A DNA stretch of 64,000 nt from positions 1 through 64,000 of the forward strand of contig NZ_CABPSB010000001.1 of NCBI RefSeq assembly GCF_902459655.1. Reading direction: 5' to 3'. A program made the translations under genes and the position numbers. The notes under the pieces were generated by a model. The model worked only from the letters and a program-made list of their open reading frames with translations. It ran no database searches and was not told the origin of the DNA. This DNA is from Pandoraea anhela (lineage in GTDB: Bacteria > Pseudomonadota > Gammaproteobacteria > Burkholderiales > Burkholderiaceae). Positions 8,110 through 16,886 of the stretch are shown here, in pieces; positions within the stretch are counted from its first letter, which is position 1, and each line of letters starts with the position of its first letter.

Positions 8110-9135
8110 TTAGGCCGCTTCGGGGCACCTCGCTATCCGCTCACGTACTTCCGGCGATGCCAGGCATGTCGCGACAGCCTCGTACCCTGGCGCACCGGGG
8201 TACGGTACTACTCTGCTCGGAGGACTGTGATTTGCGGGGCAAAGCAGGATCGCCTCATCCGGTCCAACGGCCGCAAGGTCCAAGATTGCTGACGAGCGTG
8301 TCATCAAGAAAAGTGGCCTTCCTCCCATCTTCGCACGCTGACGAAGGTGGATCATCAGGGCTTCCTGAGACGACTGGTCGAGACCCTGTTCGACCATATC
8401 GATCACCAATACGGCGGGGCCTTCGGTTTCGAGCGCAACGAGCAGTGCCGTCAGCGCGTCGGATTCTGTTGCCCCCGCTTCAACGAGCCACGCCATGGTC
8501 TGGGTAGTGCGCGATCTGAGCGCAGGATCAGTTTCCAGCATGGTCTTTGCTGCGACGCATCCATTGTCGAGCCGATCTAGGCCAACGAAGGCTGCGTTTG
8601 GCAGCGTCTGCGCGAGACGATGGGCCAGCCGGGTCTTTCCGCTGCCTAGCGAGCCGATGATGTAGTTCAAAGGGCGAACCTCTCGAACTTCGAACCACTC
8701 CCTGCCCCAAGGCCATGGGAGCTCAAACGCCGTCGTGATTTCGGTCGATCGATTGAGCAAGGAGGTCAATTCTCCGTCGGCTGGCATCCTTCCGCGAGCC
8801 AGATCCGCCCGGATACTTCGAAGCTTGTCCAGTTTACGGAGAATCTCCTGGAACGCGTTGTCGAGTACTGTTTCGTGTGTCGACAACGCCGCGTTGAGAC
8901 TTTCGGGGTCACCGTCCAGCACGCGCGCGACTTGAGCCAGACTGAGTCCTAGCGTGCGCAGCGCCACAACCTCGCCAGCTCGGACGATATCGCCAGGTCG
9001 ATACGCCCGATACCCTGCCGGTGTTCGCCCAGGATTTATCAAGCCCTTCTGCTCGTACAGGCGCAAAGCCTTGCTCGATACGCCAAGCCGTTTGGCGGCT
9101 TCCGATGCGCTCAGCCACGAATGGGAAGAATTCAT
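8110..9135 (-). CDS. MerR-type DNA-binding domain fused to a P-loop ATPase domain
   Basis: A 341-residue protein. Residues 7-75 are a MerR winged HTH (LSASEAAKRLGVSSKALRLYEQ, then GYRAYRPGDI), and about 80-115 form the usual dimer helix. Instead of a small effector domain it then has an NTPase: Walker A GSLGSGKT at 161-168, a Walker-B-like AVLVIDMVEQ at about 241-250, and a possible sensor strand LFLMTRS at about 275-281. The ATG at 9135 with AAGGACGGTGAAC upstream is a good start. The architecture suggests nucleotide-controlled transcription. The ligand and target are unknown, and no partner gene is evident. Confidence 0.8.
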   Translation of the reverse strand: MNSSHSWLSASEAAKRLGVSSKALRLYEQKGLINPGRTPAGYRAYRPGDIVRAGEVVALRTLGLSLAQVARVLDGDPESLNAALSTHETVLDNAFQEILRKLDKLRSIRADLARGRMPADGELTSLLNRSTEITTAFELPWPWGREWFEVREVRPLNYIIGSLGSGKTRLAHRLAQTLPNAAFVGLDRLDNGCVAAKTMLETDPALRSRTTQTMAWLVEAGATESDALTALLVALETEGPAVLVIDMVEQGLDQSSQEALMIHLRQRAKMGGRPLFLMTRSSAILDLAAVGPDEAILLCPANHSPPSRVVPYPGAPGYEAVATCLASPEVRERIARCPEAA

Positions 9136-9423
9136 AAGTTCACCGTCCTTGTGTTGACCAGGAGCAGTCAGCATGAGGGCGGCCCTAAGGGCCGAGTCAA
9201 CACATTATCGGCTTTTTCGCTATCGGATCTCGTGGCAGATTTCGGAATTAGCGCTCGGACATTGGCCCGTTGACCCATTAGCGCAATGGGCATGGAGGAT
9301 TGCTCGACTGAACATCGAACAATCGTCCCCCGGCTGCCTCGCTACCGAAACCGAAACCGAAACCGAAACCGAAACCGAACGCGACTCGTCGGCGGTAACA
9401 GTAGCGAGGGGGCGTGGTGCCGG
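9136..9423. other. Intergenic stretch carrying a hexanucleotide tandem repeat
   Basis: No gene is visible between the MerR-ATPase start and the DJ-1-like gene end. The stretch includes the MerR-ATPase promoter region on the minus strand and the ACCGAA repeat at 9344-9379. Open frames here are short and without recognisable features. Confidence 0.5.
9344..9379. repeat. (ACCGAA)6 simple sequence repeat
   Basis: Six perfect tandem copies of the hexamer ACCGAA lie in the non-coding gap about 45-80 bp beyond the 3' end of the DJ-1-like gene and about 210 bp upstream of the MerR-ATPase start. Hexamer repeats change copy number by slippage. No coding frame is evident, so any effect would be on spacing or transcript ends. 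Confidence 0.9.
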
Positions 9424-10353
9424 TTACTTTGCCTTCGAGGCGGTTTTCAGTTTTGCTACGAATGCATCGCCGAATGCTTCAGAGGAAAACGGCTGTTGTC
9501 CACTCACCAGTTCACGATCCTCCACGACGTTCGGCTGCCAGGCAGCGACGCGATCCACATGTGCGCCCGCCTCGGCTAACGCGTCGGCCGCGTAAAACTG
9601 AACCGATCCACCGAGTTGCGCGCCCGGCCCTTCGATAAACTTTTCCTCTCCTGACGAGAAGGTCGTGAGGCGATATCCGGCGTACGGCCACCCCTTCGCA
9701 ATCTGGCTCGTCGCGTTGGTGTCGCCGGCAATGATCGCCTTACGGAAGGCAACCGGGTCGCTCAGCGTCGAAAGGAGCGCTGTCGGTCCATGGCAGATGA
9801 CGCCAGTTGGTCGCCGGGTTTCATGAAACGTAAGCAGGATCTTTCCGAGATCCTTGTCCTGCGACAGATCCTGCATAGGGGCGTGACCGCCTGGAATGAA
9901 AACGCCGACGTAGTCGTTGATGCCCTCAGCAAGGATTGTCGAGAGCTTCTTCGGATGCACAGGCCCCTTGTCGCTCGTCACAAGTTCGACAGCCTTTTTG
10001 AGAGCCTGCTCGCTTCCACCAAAGAACATCTTATCGTACGACACCTTGTCATACGACGGCGCTTTGCCATCCGGACTCGCGAACACCGCGGTGTATCCAG
10101 CGTCGAGCATCTTGCGAAGCGGGATTTCAAGTTCGTCCAGGTAATAGCCTGTTTCATACGTCTTTCCATCGCGCAATTCGAGCTGGTGAGCACTGGACAT
10201 GATCACCAACACTTTCCCTCTGTCTTCTGCCTGAACTTGTGCCGAAGCTGCGGCCATTACTACGGCCGCTACCATGGAAATGCCAACTCTGGAAAAAATT
10301 CCCCACTTAGCCTCGCAAACCGCTGGCTTGTCGGAATTAGGAAAACGGGTCAT
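9424..10353 (-). CDS. Exported DJ-1/PfpI-family protein (class I glutamine amidotransferase-like)
   Basis: A 309-residue DJ-1/PfpI superfamily protein. After an N-terminal export segment (hydrophobic stretch at about 23-38, cleavage near AQVQA-ED) comes a flavodoxin-like fold with the nucleophile elbow GVICHGPTAL, Cys187. GVFIPGGHAPM forms the preceding conserved loop, and an acidic residue near DELEIP could be the elbow partner. It resembles the Hsp31/YhbO-like group of glyoxalase or chaperone enzymes. The ATG at 10353 has AAGGAG upstream and is better than the extended frame from 10470. Periplasmic location is inferred. No operon partner is seen. Confidence 0.85.
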   Translation of the reverse strand: MTRFPNSDKPAVCEAKWGIFSRVGISMVAAVVMAAASAQVQAEDRGKVLVIMSSAHQLELRDGKTYETGYYLDELEIPLRKMLDAGYTAVFASPDGKAPSYDKVSYDKMFFGGSEQALKKAVELVTSDKGPVHPKKLSTILAEGINDYVGVFIPGGHAPMQDLSQDKDLGKILLTFHETRRPTGVICHGPTALLSTLSDPVAFRKAIIAGDTNATSQIAKGWPYAGYRLTTFSSGEEKFIEGPGAQLGGSVQFYAADALAEAGAHVDRVAAWQPNVVEDRELVSGQQPFSSEAFGDAFVAKLKTASKAK

Positions 10354-11009
10354 CCACTGACTCCTTGCTTGAAAGATCGTTTGCAAATCGGTAATCGGCA
10401 AATGCCAGCGGGGATTCCTTGCACGCCCTAACGGACCGTCAAGGCAAGATACCGCCGGTGCTGGTTTCATGAGATTGCCAATGTCACGAGGTCGTTACCG
10501 TGCTCGTGCGTTTGAGTCCGCAATGGCGATGCTCACGATGTCTTCAACAGACGTAACCGATTTTGAACAGGGGGTGGTTAGCGGCGGCAATGGCAAGTGC
10601 GAGGCGCACCTCGACAGTCTTGCTTTCTACCAGCTGGAGGGATTCTAGTGCGGACGTGGCGTGACGTAACCGACAACGCTGCCACTTTTTGAGACATTTT
10701 CAGGGCGTGACTGGACTGCCGCCGGGATCGTAAGCCCCCGCGGGGAAATGATCGGCATGATCATTACCGAACGGCATCGAGAATCGAGACGCGGTGCATT
10801 CCAGCGATAGCCTTTCCGACTGCGCTAGCGTCGAGGCTTGTGTCGAGGCATGTGATTGCTGTGTTCGTTCCGAGATCCCGCGCGTCACCACGTCCCGGCG
10901 AAAACGCTTATATTGATGCCTCGATTTTGTCGATGGTCTGGTGCGGTAGAGGAAAGCGCGCGCAGCACTACTCGGCCCCCTCCTCCTCCGCTGCGATTGC
11001 CAGAAGGTA
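10354..11009. other. Gene-poor gap with an 11-bp direct repeat
   Basis: No convincing gene lies in this 650-bp stretch. The sequence GACGTAACCGA occurs twice, at 10550-10560 and 10663-10673. Between and around them a minus-strand frame reads ALESLQLVESKTVEVRLALA, which looks protein-like and may be a gene remnant, but I do not recognise it. Longer frames on either strand look like GC-driven noise. Confidence 0.4.
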
Positions 11010-11627
11010 TTACTCCCTGTCGGAGAAATCATGCTCGGAATCGGATTGCACGTCCCGTAGCAACCGCCCTGCCGTGGCCGTGTCGATCTTGTGCCCTGCG
11101 CGCTCCATCCGCTCCCGGAAGACCTCTGCATCGGGGCCCGCGGCGCTGCGCTTGCTGCCGAGGACGTGTTTGGCCTTGATGTCCTTCGACGTACGTATCC
11201 ACTCTACGTAAGCACCAGGCTCGTTGGTGGAGGCTTCGAAGCTCGACGCCCTGTTCTTATTTGTATGAGCACCGAGCGTACGCACGATAGCGGGGTCTTC
11301 CTGCTTGGCGTAGAGCATCGCGGTCATCTTTTGTGGTGCCAGATAGTGACGTTTGTCGGTGGCCCAGGCATTGGTGTTGTCCTTCTTGCTCATCTGAAAG
11401 CCATCACTGCGAATACTCGCCTTGCCTTTGCTATCGGTGCCGTGAAACTTGCGTTCCTCTTTGTAGACCTTCTTGGCGATACGTTTCAACCCTTCGAATT
11501 CCGGGCTGACGGGGTGTGACGTCGTTGACGCAGACGTGCTCGCCTGATGGGGCGTGTTGCTGTGTGTCTGGCCAGCGTCCAGATGTGTGCCGGTACTCTG
11601 ACCTTGCGTCAATCTTGTGCTTTTCAT
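11010..11627 (-). CDS. Putative ADP-ribosyltransferase-like effector (paralog 1)
   Basis: A 205-residue protein without a signal peptide. Residues 1-42 are rich in Ser, Thr, Gln and His and look disordered, as in type III effectors. From about 55 it resembles PARP/diphtheria-toxin-type ADP-ribosyltransferases: FHGT at 61-64 (possible H of H-Y-E), SIRSDGF at 71-77, and HYLAPQKMTAMLYA at 94-107 (possible Y). DAEVF at 166-170 could carry the Glu. The C-terminus (VLG-K, DAEVF, LLRDVQSD) is shared with the protein at 14661-15407, so they are paralogs. The ATG at 11627 has GGAAG upstream. The enzymatic assignment is inference from motifs. Confidence 0.6.
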   Translation of the reverse strand: MKSTRLTQGQSTGTHLDAGQTHSNTPHQASTSASTTSHPVSPEFEGLKRIAKKVYKEERKFHGTDSKGKASIRSDGFQMSKKDNTNAWATDKRHYLAPQKMTAMLYAKQEDPAIVRTLGAHTNKNRASSFEASTNEPGAYVEWIRTSKDIKAKHVLGSKRSAAGPDAEVFRERMERAGHKIDTATAGRLLRDVQSDSEHDFSDRE

Positions 11628-11809
11628 GCGGTATCTTCCGGTTGTGGCTTGCCACAACATCGTAGATAGCAAATGCGGTAATGGGCTGTCATGTTGCGAA
11701 CATCTGGCGCGGATTCCGACTGTTGGCGACACCATGGAACGGCGCACCCAACACCATTCTCCCCTGGTATTCATACAGGGGGCGTCGGCATATCGACGCG
11801 TCTACGCGT

Positions 11810-13174
11810 CTACGTTTCAGTGATGACGGTTCCCTTCTGCCCGTTCATCCCACGCAGCACGGCCGGGACTTCCTGCTTCTTGTCCAGTCCCATGTTGGCG
11901 ATGGTCGCTTGCTGGCCTGCGTCGGCGATTTTTCCTTCCCAGGTTTTGGAGAAGGTGTTTCTGCTGCCGTCGGTCGCAGTCCCATAGATGATGTTAGTCA
12001 GGCCCCTGTCGTTCGCACGCACCTGACGCAGCGTGGTGTATCCGTAATTGTTGGCCTTGGTGGGCGCCTGTACGACATCGAAGCTGTCCAGAAACTGCCG
12101 CCCCGTCATGGCGGCATACTTAGGTGCCAGGTCGCCTTCGATCGATTCATCTTTAGACGCCTCGCCAAGCTTGGTGCCGAGATTGTTCTGGATGAATCGA
12201 TAGTGCACACCATACACTGTCTGCACCTTGCCACCGTCGAGCGTGATCGGCGCCACGTCAGCACTTGGAAATTTCAGCGTGCGGGTCGCGCCACTGTGGG
12301 TCTTCAACACCTCCGGATCGATATCGATTTTCATCACGGCCCAGTCTGTTGATGGGTTGTAGATAACCGCCGACACCAGTGCCGCGTTTTCGTCGTCCTT
12401 CCAGTAGTACATGCCCGTGCTGCCGAGTTCACCTTCAGACGCCTTGGATGTGTGCGCTCCGGCAATTGCCGAGTTCACGAAGGCTTTGCCTCCACCGTGG
12501 TAGTACGCCAGTCTTTGTACCGGTGCATGACGACCGCTGCTGCCGCTCGAGGCGCGCTGGACAAGCGGCTCGTCCGAGCCTGAGTCTCCAAGCGTCAGCG
12601 CCCTGGCGCCCATGACATCGGCTTCGCGTTCGAGGTCGGTGTCGTCGTTGATGCCGACACCTTTGGCCTGAATGGTTGCACGCACCCTGCCTTGCCGTTG
12701 TTGGACGACGTGCCAGGCTTCGTGCGGCAGATGGCGCTCCTGTCCCGGACCGACATGGATGTCCGTCCCCTGCGCGTACGCAAACGCTTGCAACTGCGCG
12801 GGTTTGTCAGAGTTGTAATGGACTTTGACGTCGCTCATCGACATGCCGGACAGGCTTTCGATGCCGTGCTTGAGTGTGTCGGGCAAACCTGTGCCGTTGA
12901 TCGATTGGCGCGCGGGTGATGACGCGTGCGCAACGGCTTGAAGCTGCGTGATTCGTTCGGACTCCGGGCGATTGTCGGCCATCGATTTGAAGGCGCTGAG
13001 CTGCCGGGCCTGCGGACTGCGGGACGCGATGTCCGAAAGTTTCCGCTGGGCCGTGGCGTGCACCCGATTGTCGAGCAGCTGCGCGGCGGCGTTCAGGAGA
13101 TGTCGAGCGTCGGGAGCGCCATTCGTGCGAGACGTTTCGGTGTCATGTTTTGCCTGATCCGCGTAAGTTCCCAT
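11810..13174 (-). CDS. DUF4157 (eCIS core) protein with ADP-ribosyltransferase-like C-terminus
   Basis: A 454-residue protein. Residues 97-190 form a canonical DUF4157 domain: SLSGMSMSDVKVHYNS, then AQGTDIHVGPGQ, the HEAWHVVQQRQGRV metallopeptidase-like motif (HEAWH 151-155), and INDDTDLEREADVMG. This domain marks proteins linked to extracellular contractile injection systems and polymorphic toxins. The C-terminus (about 220-450) starts with AYYHGGGKAF and continues GELGSTGMYYWKDDENAAL (about 248-266), a pattern like ART toxins, then a long unknown part. The ATG at 13174 follows a purine-rich AGAGACGAG; a GTG at 13225 is the alternative. No immunity gene is recognised. Confidence 0.75.
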   Translation of the reverse strand: MGTYADQAKHDTETSRTNGAPDARHLLNAAAQLLDNRVHATAQRKLSDIASRSPQARQLSAFKSMADNRPESERITQLQAVAHASSPARQSINGTGLPDTLKHGIESLSGMSMSDVKVHYNSDKPAQLQAFAYAQGTDIHVGPGQERHLPHEAWHVVQQRQGRVRATIQAKGVGINDDTDLEREADVMGARALTLGDSGSDEPLVQRASSGSSGRHAPVQRLAYYHGGGKAFVNSAIAGAHTSKASEGELGSTGMYYWKDDENAALVSAVIYNPSTDWAVMKIDIDPEVLKTHSGATRTLKFPSADVAPITLDGGKVQTVYGVHYRFIQNNLGTKLGEASKDESIEGDLAPKYAAMTGRQFLDSFDVVQAPTKANNYGYTTLRQVRANDRGLTNIIYGTATDGSRNTFSKTWEGKIADAGQQATIANMGLDKKQEVPAVLRGMNGQKGTVITET

Positions 13175-13374
13175 GCTCGTCTCTTTGGTCGCTGGTAGCT
13201 GTTCGCTGGTGGCCGTCTGCGGCACAACCGAATGGAGTTGGACGACAACGTTGAGTCGTTTACCGTTGGCGTGTCAACGAAGGTGAATCGATGGGGCGGC
13301 ACTGCTAACGATAAGGCGCTCACGCTCGTCAGCCTCGCACGACAGCCGTAGACGAGCGATCGGCAAAGCAACGC

Positions 13375-14355
13375 TTACTTCTGTTTCAGCCATGGCGACT
13401 CTACACTCCAGAAGATAACGTCGGCGCCAAGATAGTCTTCTGCAAACTTGGTGAATTCGTCGCGCGTGAAAGGTTTGCGTGTCCGGGGATTCGTGTAGGT
13501 CAACGTCGGCTCCTGAACCGCCATTGCGACCAAGGCGAGCTTACCCTTGTACTCGTGGAAGAACGGATAGGCGTTTTTCATCTGCCCCTTCTTCCAGGGC
13601 ACGATATCCGGCCCGCCGAGGCCGATATTGTTCTCGCTCGCGAACAAAAAAAGCCGGGACATATATCGATGATCGTTGTTCCATTCGCACGGCCAGAAAT
13701 TAACATACTGCACCACATAAGATTTGCGGAATGCCTTCCGTGCAAACTCAAGATTCTTCAGCGTCGCATCGAAATACTTGTCACAAGTGAACCCGGTCTT
13801 GTCTCGTTTTATGTCGATATCGATGGCCGTCTCCGGCAGATTGATACCCAATACGCGTCCATCGAATTCTTTCGCCAACGCGGCCAGGAGTTGCTGATAT
13901 CGCTCCTGTACCGCCGGGTTCCATTGTTGTGCAACCCAGCCGTGCCCGATTGGGCGGTTTTCCCCAGGGTTGTCGTACTGCGGCACGAGTCCACCATGAT
14001 ATATGGGATCTTGCAACAGGTACGCCGGTATGTTCCGGGCCGTCGGCTCAAAGAATCGATCCTGAATCTGAACAAATAGTTGCTTGTTCAAACGATTGAG
14101 GTGAGCCAGATCCCGTTCGATTTGTGAGAAGTCGTACTCCCCTTTCCCTTTTTCGAGCGCTTTCCAGGTGTACACGATCTGGACGCCCCGGATATCCGGC
14201 CGTCTGATCGCCGCGTCAATCTGTTCCAGATCACCAGAGCTGGTATAGATAAAGTTCTGTACGGCAACGGCGCGTCCGCTCACGGATAGGGCTGAAAAAA
14301 CGAGCAAGACAACGACAATGAACCTCTTCGATGAGGTTGATCTGGATAGTGACAT
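13375..14355 (-). CDS. Secreted protein with TIM-barrel glycoside hydrolase-like features
   Basis: A 326-residue protein with an N-terminal Sec signal (SSKRFIVVVLLVFSALSVSG, cleavage near residue 31). The mature part has the pattern of a retaining glycosidase barrel: the opening strand GVQIVYTWKALEKGKGEYDFS (about residues 57-77) resembles beta-galactosidase-like enzymes. Candidate acids are Glu175 in INLPETAID and Glu319 in FWSVESPW near the C-terminus. I do not recognise a named family, so the substrate is unknown. It sits between two ART-like genes and may be unrelated to them. The gap at 14356-14660 upstream holds its promoter region; nothing else was seen there. Confidence 0.6.
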   Translation of the reverse strand: MSLSRSTSSKRFIVVVLLVFSALSVSGRAVAVQNFIYTSSGDLEQIDAAIRRPDIRGVQIVYTWKALEKGKGEYDFSQIERDLAHLNRLNKQLFVQIQDRFFEPTARNIPAYLLQDPIYHGGLVPQYDNPGENRPIGHGWVAQQWNPAVQERYQQLLAALAKEFDGRVLGINLPETAIDIDIKRDKTGFTCDKYFDATLKNLEFARKAFRKSYVVQYVNFWPCEWNNDHRYMSRLFLFASENNIGLGGPDIVPWKKGQMKNAYPFFHEYKGKLALVAMAVQEPTLTYTNPRTRKPFTRDEFTKFAEDYLGADVIFWSVESPWLKQK

Positions 14356-14660
14356 CGAAAGTCCTATTTGGGGGTGAGGACGACTATCCGATCCAATTAC
14401 CTGGATTTGGTTCGATATCGCGAGCGCGCCGGGCCGGGATGGTTACGGCACGGCATCGAATGGCGATCGTTTTGTGGGGCGACGAGGTGAATCGAGCCGG
14501 GCAATTCGATCTGGCGGCTGGGGCATGGTCCAAGCCGTAAATGCCGTCTCCTTGGCGGGCGTCAGTCGCAATTGCTGATTACGTAATCCACCACGTCTTT
14601 TTCTCAGCGCGGGGCTCTCCGGCCGCCAACGCATTCGAGTCGAGCATTGAGGCCGCCTTT

Positions 14661-15407
14661 CTACTTGAAGTCGCCTTCGTCGTCGGATTGCACCTCGCGA
14701 AGTAATTCACCCGCCTTAGTCAGCTTGACTTTGAGGCCTGCATTGGCAAGTTTTTGCTGGAAGACCTCGGCGTCGGCACCCGGCGGGCTGTTCTTTTTGC
14801 CAAGAACGTACTGAGGCGGGATATTGGCCTTGGTTCTGAAGCTGGTCTTGTAGTTGTGGCCGCCTTGCTGGCCCGAATGCGGATCGTTCTCAAGCAGTTT
14901 CCTGCCCGGACTGTCGATGCTCAAGACGCGAGCGATCGAGGGTTCGGCGCCCTTGGGGACGTGCACATAATTACGTCCGCCCTCCTGGCGCGTAGTCTCA
15001 TGGGCTTCTGAAGCGAGACCCGCATAGTATTTGGCCGCTCTCTTGTCCGATGTCAGGTAGTGGTGTGTCTTTGTGGCCTGCAGTTCATCTTCCGACCGAA
15101 ATTCGAGCCCACCATGTCCCTGCATTGCGCCATCTGTTTTCTTGGACACGTCGAACCCGTCTCTTGCCAGCGCGTCTCTGTTCGATTGTGTTGTGCCGTG
15201 AAAAAGACGCTGTTCTTCGTAAACCGTCCTGGCTACCGTCCGCTTGGATTGAAAAAAACTCGAGAGTCCGGAGAGGGGGCCGGATGAGTTCGCACGCGAT
15301 TGCTGCGCGTTCTGCGTTTCTGCCTGATGAGTACCGCTATTTTGGGAAGACGAAGTGTTTCCCGTCTCGGCAGAGCGAGTCGATGTTGCTGGAAATGAGG
15401 CTTTCAT
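14661..15407 (-). CDS. Putative ADP-ribosyltransferase-like effector (paralog 2)
   Basis: A 248-residue protein, paralog of 11010-11627. Residues 1-55 are Ser/Thr/Gln/Asn-rich with no Sec signal. The core matches PARP-like ART patterns better than paralog 1: LFHGTTQSNRDALARDGFDVS at about 68-88, then HHYLTSDKRAAKYYAG at 115-130. DAEVF at 212-216 and LLREVQSDDEGDF at the C-terminus are conserved with the paralog, making the Glu in DAEVF the best third-residue candidate. The ATG at 15407 lacks a strong Shine-Dalgarno. Toxin or host-directed effector function is inferred. No neighbouring small gene looks like an immunity protein. Confidence 0.62.
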   Translation of the reverse strand: MKASFPATSTRSAETGNTSSSQNSGTHQAETQNAQQSRANSSGPLSGLSSFFQSKRTVARTVYEEQRLFHGTTQSNRDALARDGFDVSKKTDGAMQGHGGLEFRSEDELQATKTHHYLTSDKRAAKYYAGLASEAHETTRQEGGRNYVHVPKGAEPSIARVLSIDSPGRKLLENDPHSGQQGGHNYKTSFRTKANIPPQYVLGKKNSPPGADAEVFQQKLANAGLKVKLTKAGELLREVQSDDEGDFK

Positions 15408-15530
15408 TGGATTTGTCCGTGGTTACTCTCCAGAAAACTTAAGTCTCAGCCAAAAAAATGGTTCACAATCGCCGAAGTCGAGGCCAGAAAAACGAACATT
15501 TATTGCGCTCATTTTCAGGCCGGAGCGATC

Positions 15531-15566
15531 GACGCCGGGCGCGACGGTGCGGCAGCGCCCGGCGTC
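15531..15566 (-). terminator. Strong hairpin downstream of the porin gene
   Basis: A perfect 12-bp stem GACGCCGGGCGC (15531-15542) pairs with 15555-15566 around a 12-base loop, just past the porin stop. There is no long U tract, so it may be a terminator or an mRNA 3'-end stabiliser. Confidence 0.6.
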
Positions 15567-15572
15567 CTGATC

Positions 15573-16778
15573 TCAGAACCGATGCGTGATGCCGACGGAA
15601 AGAAGCATCTGCTTGCTATTGCTCGAATCGTACCCCGCCCCGGGAATCTCGGCGATGGCCGCTCGCCCGATCACACCCCCGTTTGCGTCGAGCACCGGTG
15701 CGATGCCGTCGCCGCCGGCCTTCTGATACATCGCGACACCGTAGAAACTCGTTCGCTTCGACACGGCATAGGTGGCACCGAGGTTGACTTGCTGCCATTG
15801 CGGTTTGAGCCCCTGATAATCCGCCTTGCCCGCGTTGTAGATGTACGCCGCGCCGACCATCAGCGCCGGGGTCACGTTATACGTCAGAGCGACTTCGTAA
15901 CTATCGAGATTGAAGTTGCTGCCGGCCCCTGCTCCCGCAAATCCATTCGTTACGAAATACTGGCTGTTCTTCAGTGCGGTGTGTGAGTAGACGAGCCGGA
16001 TTTGCGCCGGACCGACGGCGTAGGATCCGCCGGCCGCGAAAACCTTCATGACGTCAGCATTCTGCAAGCCGACGTATTGGTTCAGCGCCCCGACATAGTT
16101 GCCATTGGACGCGTACACGCCACCGGTGCCGTCCGGCTTCGTTGCCGGATTGTTGATGCCAAGATACCCCACCGCCATGGAGAGCGGCCCGTTCGCGTAG
16201 AGCGCGCCAAGCGCCACCGTCCGATTCGTGGAGAAGTTGCCCGCCTGCCCGCCCAGACTCAACATGCCGTTGACTTGCAGTCCGCTCCAGACCGGGCTCA
16301 CATACTTGATCGTGTTATTGATGCGAATCGATTGATTCAGGTTGTCGAGATCACCGAAATGCGAGCCGTAGCCCGTCGCGAAGTTGTTGCTCGATGGAAA
16401 ATACCCAACCGTCTCTGACAGCGAATCGTATTGCCGCCCCAAGGTCAACGTGCCGTATCGCGCATTAGCGAGGCCGACGAAAGCCTGACGGCCGAACATC
16501 GTCCCGCCCTGACCGAGGCGACCGCTTTGAATGTTGAAGCCATTCTCCAGTGTGAAGATCGCAGACGTCCCGCCACCCAAATCCTCCGACCCCTTGAGTC
16601 CCCAGCGATTGCATCCGGGCGGGCCGCACACATCGGTCTGAATGACGCGCCCCTTGCCCGTGTTGTTCACCAGCGTGAGCCCTGCGTCTAGCATGCCGTA
16701 AAGCGTCACGCTGTTTTGAGCGAACGCGAATACCGGAAACAGCGCGAGAAGTGCGACGCAAATACAGCTTTTTTTCAC
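15573..16778 (-). CDS. Gram-negative trimeric porin (Burkholderia/Neisseria type)
   Basis: A 401-residue outer-membrane porin. The signal peptide (CICVALLALFPVFAFA) ends at AQ, followed by the mature start NSVTLYGMLDAGLT typical of this family. Repeated amphipathic strands, the RWGLKGSEDLGGGTSAIFTLE and GRQAFVGLANARYGTLTLGRQYD blocks, and the C-terminal SVGITHRF ending in Phe for BAM recognition are all present. The start is GTG at 16778 with GGAG upstream. It forms a passive channel for small hydrophilic solutes. It is a separate transcription unit between the effector-like gene and the symporter. Confidence 0.95.
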   Translation of the reverse strand: MKKSCICVALLALFPVFAFAQNSVTLYGMLDAGLTLVNNTGKGRVIQTDVCGPPGCNRWGLKGSEDLGGGTSAIFTLENGFNIQSGRLGQGGTMFGRQAFVGLANARYGTLTLGRQYDSLSETVGYFPSSNNFATGYGSHFGDLDNLNQSIRINNTIKYVSPVWSGLQVNGMLSLGGQAGNFSTNRTVALGALYANGPLSMAVGYLGINNPATKPDGTGGVYASNGNYVGALNQYVGLQNADVMKVFAAGGSYAVGPAQIRLVYSHTALKNSQYFVTNGFAGAGAGSNFNLDSYEVALTYNVTPALMVGAAYIYNAGKADYQGLKPQWQQVNLGATYAVSKRTSFYGVAMYQKAGGDGIAPVLDANGGVIGRAAIAEIPGAGYDSSNSKQMLLSVGITHRF

Positions 16779-16886
16779 TTTTTGACTCCATCAAAAGCCG
16801 CCGGAAGGCGACAACGAGCCGCAGCGGGACATGTCGTCCTTCGCCGCAGATATCAGACAGTTGAGCTAGCAGTGCTGCGCGCCGGA

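Noticed and set aside
9344-9379. Possible CRISPR-like repeat
   Set aside because: The unit is a 6-bp tandem without spacers, so it is a simple sequence repeat.
11300-11809. Extended N-terminus (to 11774) of the first ART-like protein
   Set aside because: The sequence before MKSTRL is Cys/Trp/Arg-rich and unlike its paralog, and the ATG at 11627 has its own Shine-Dalgarno.
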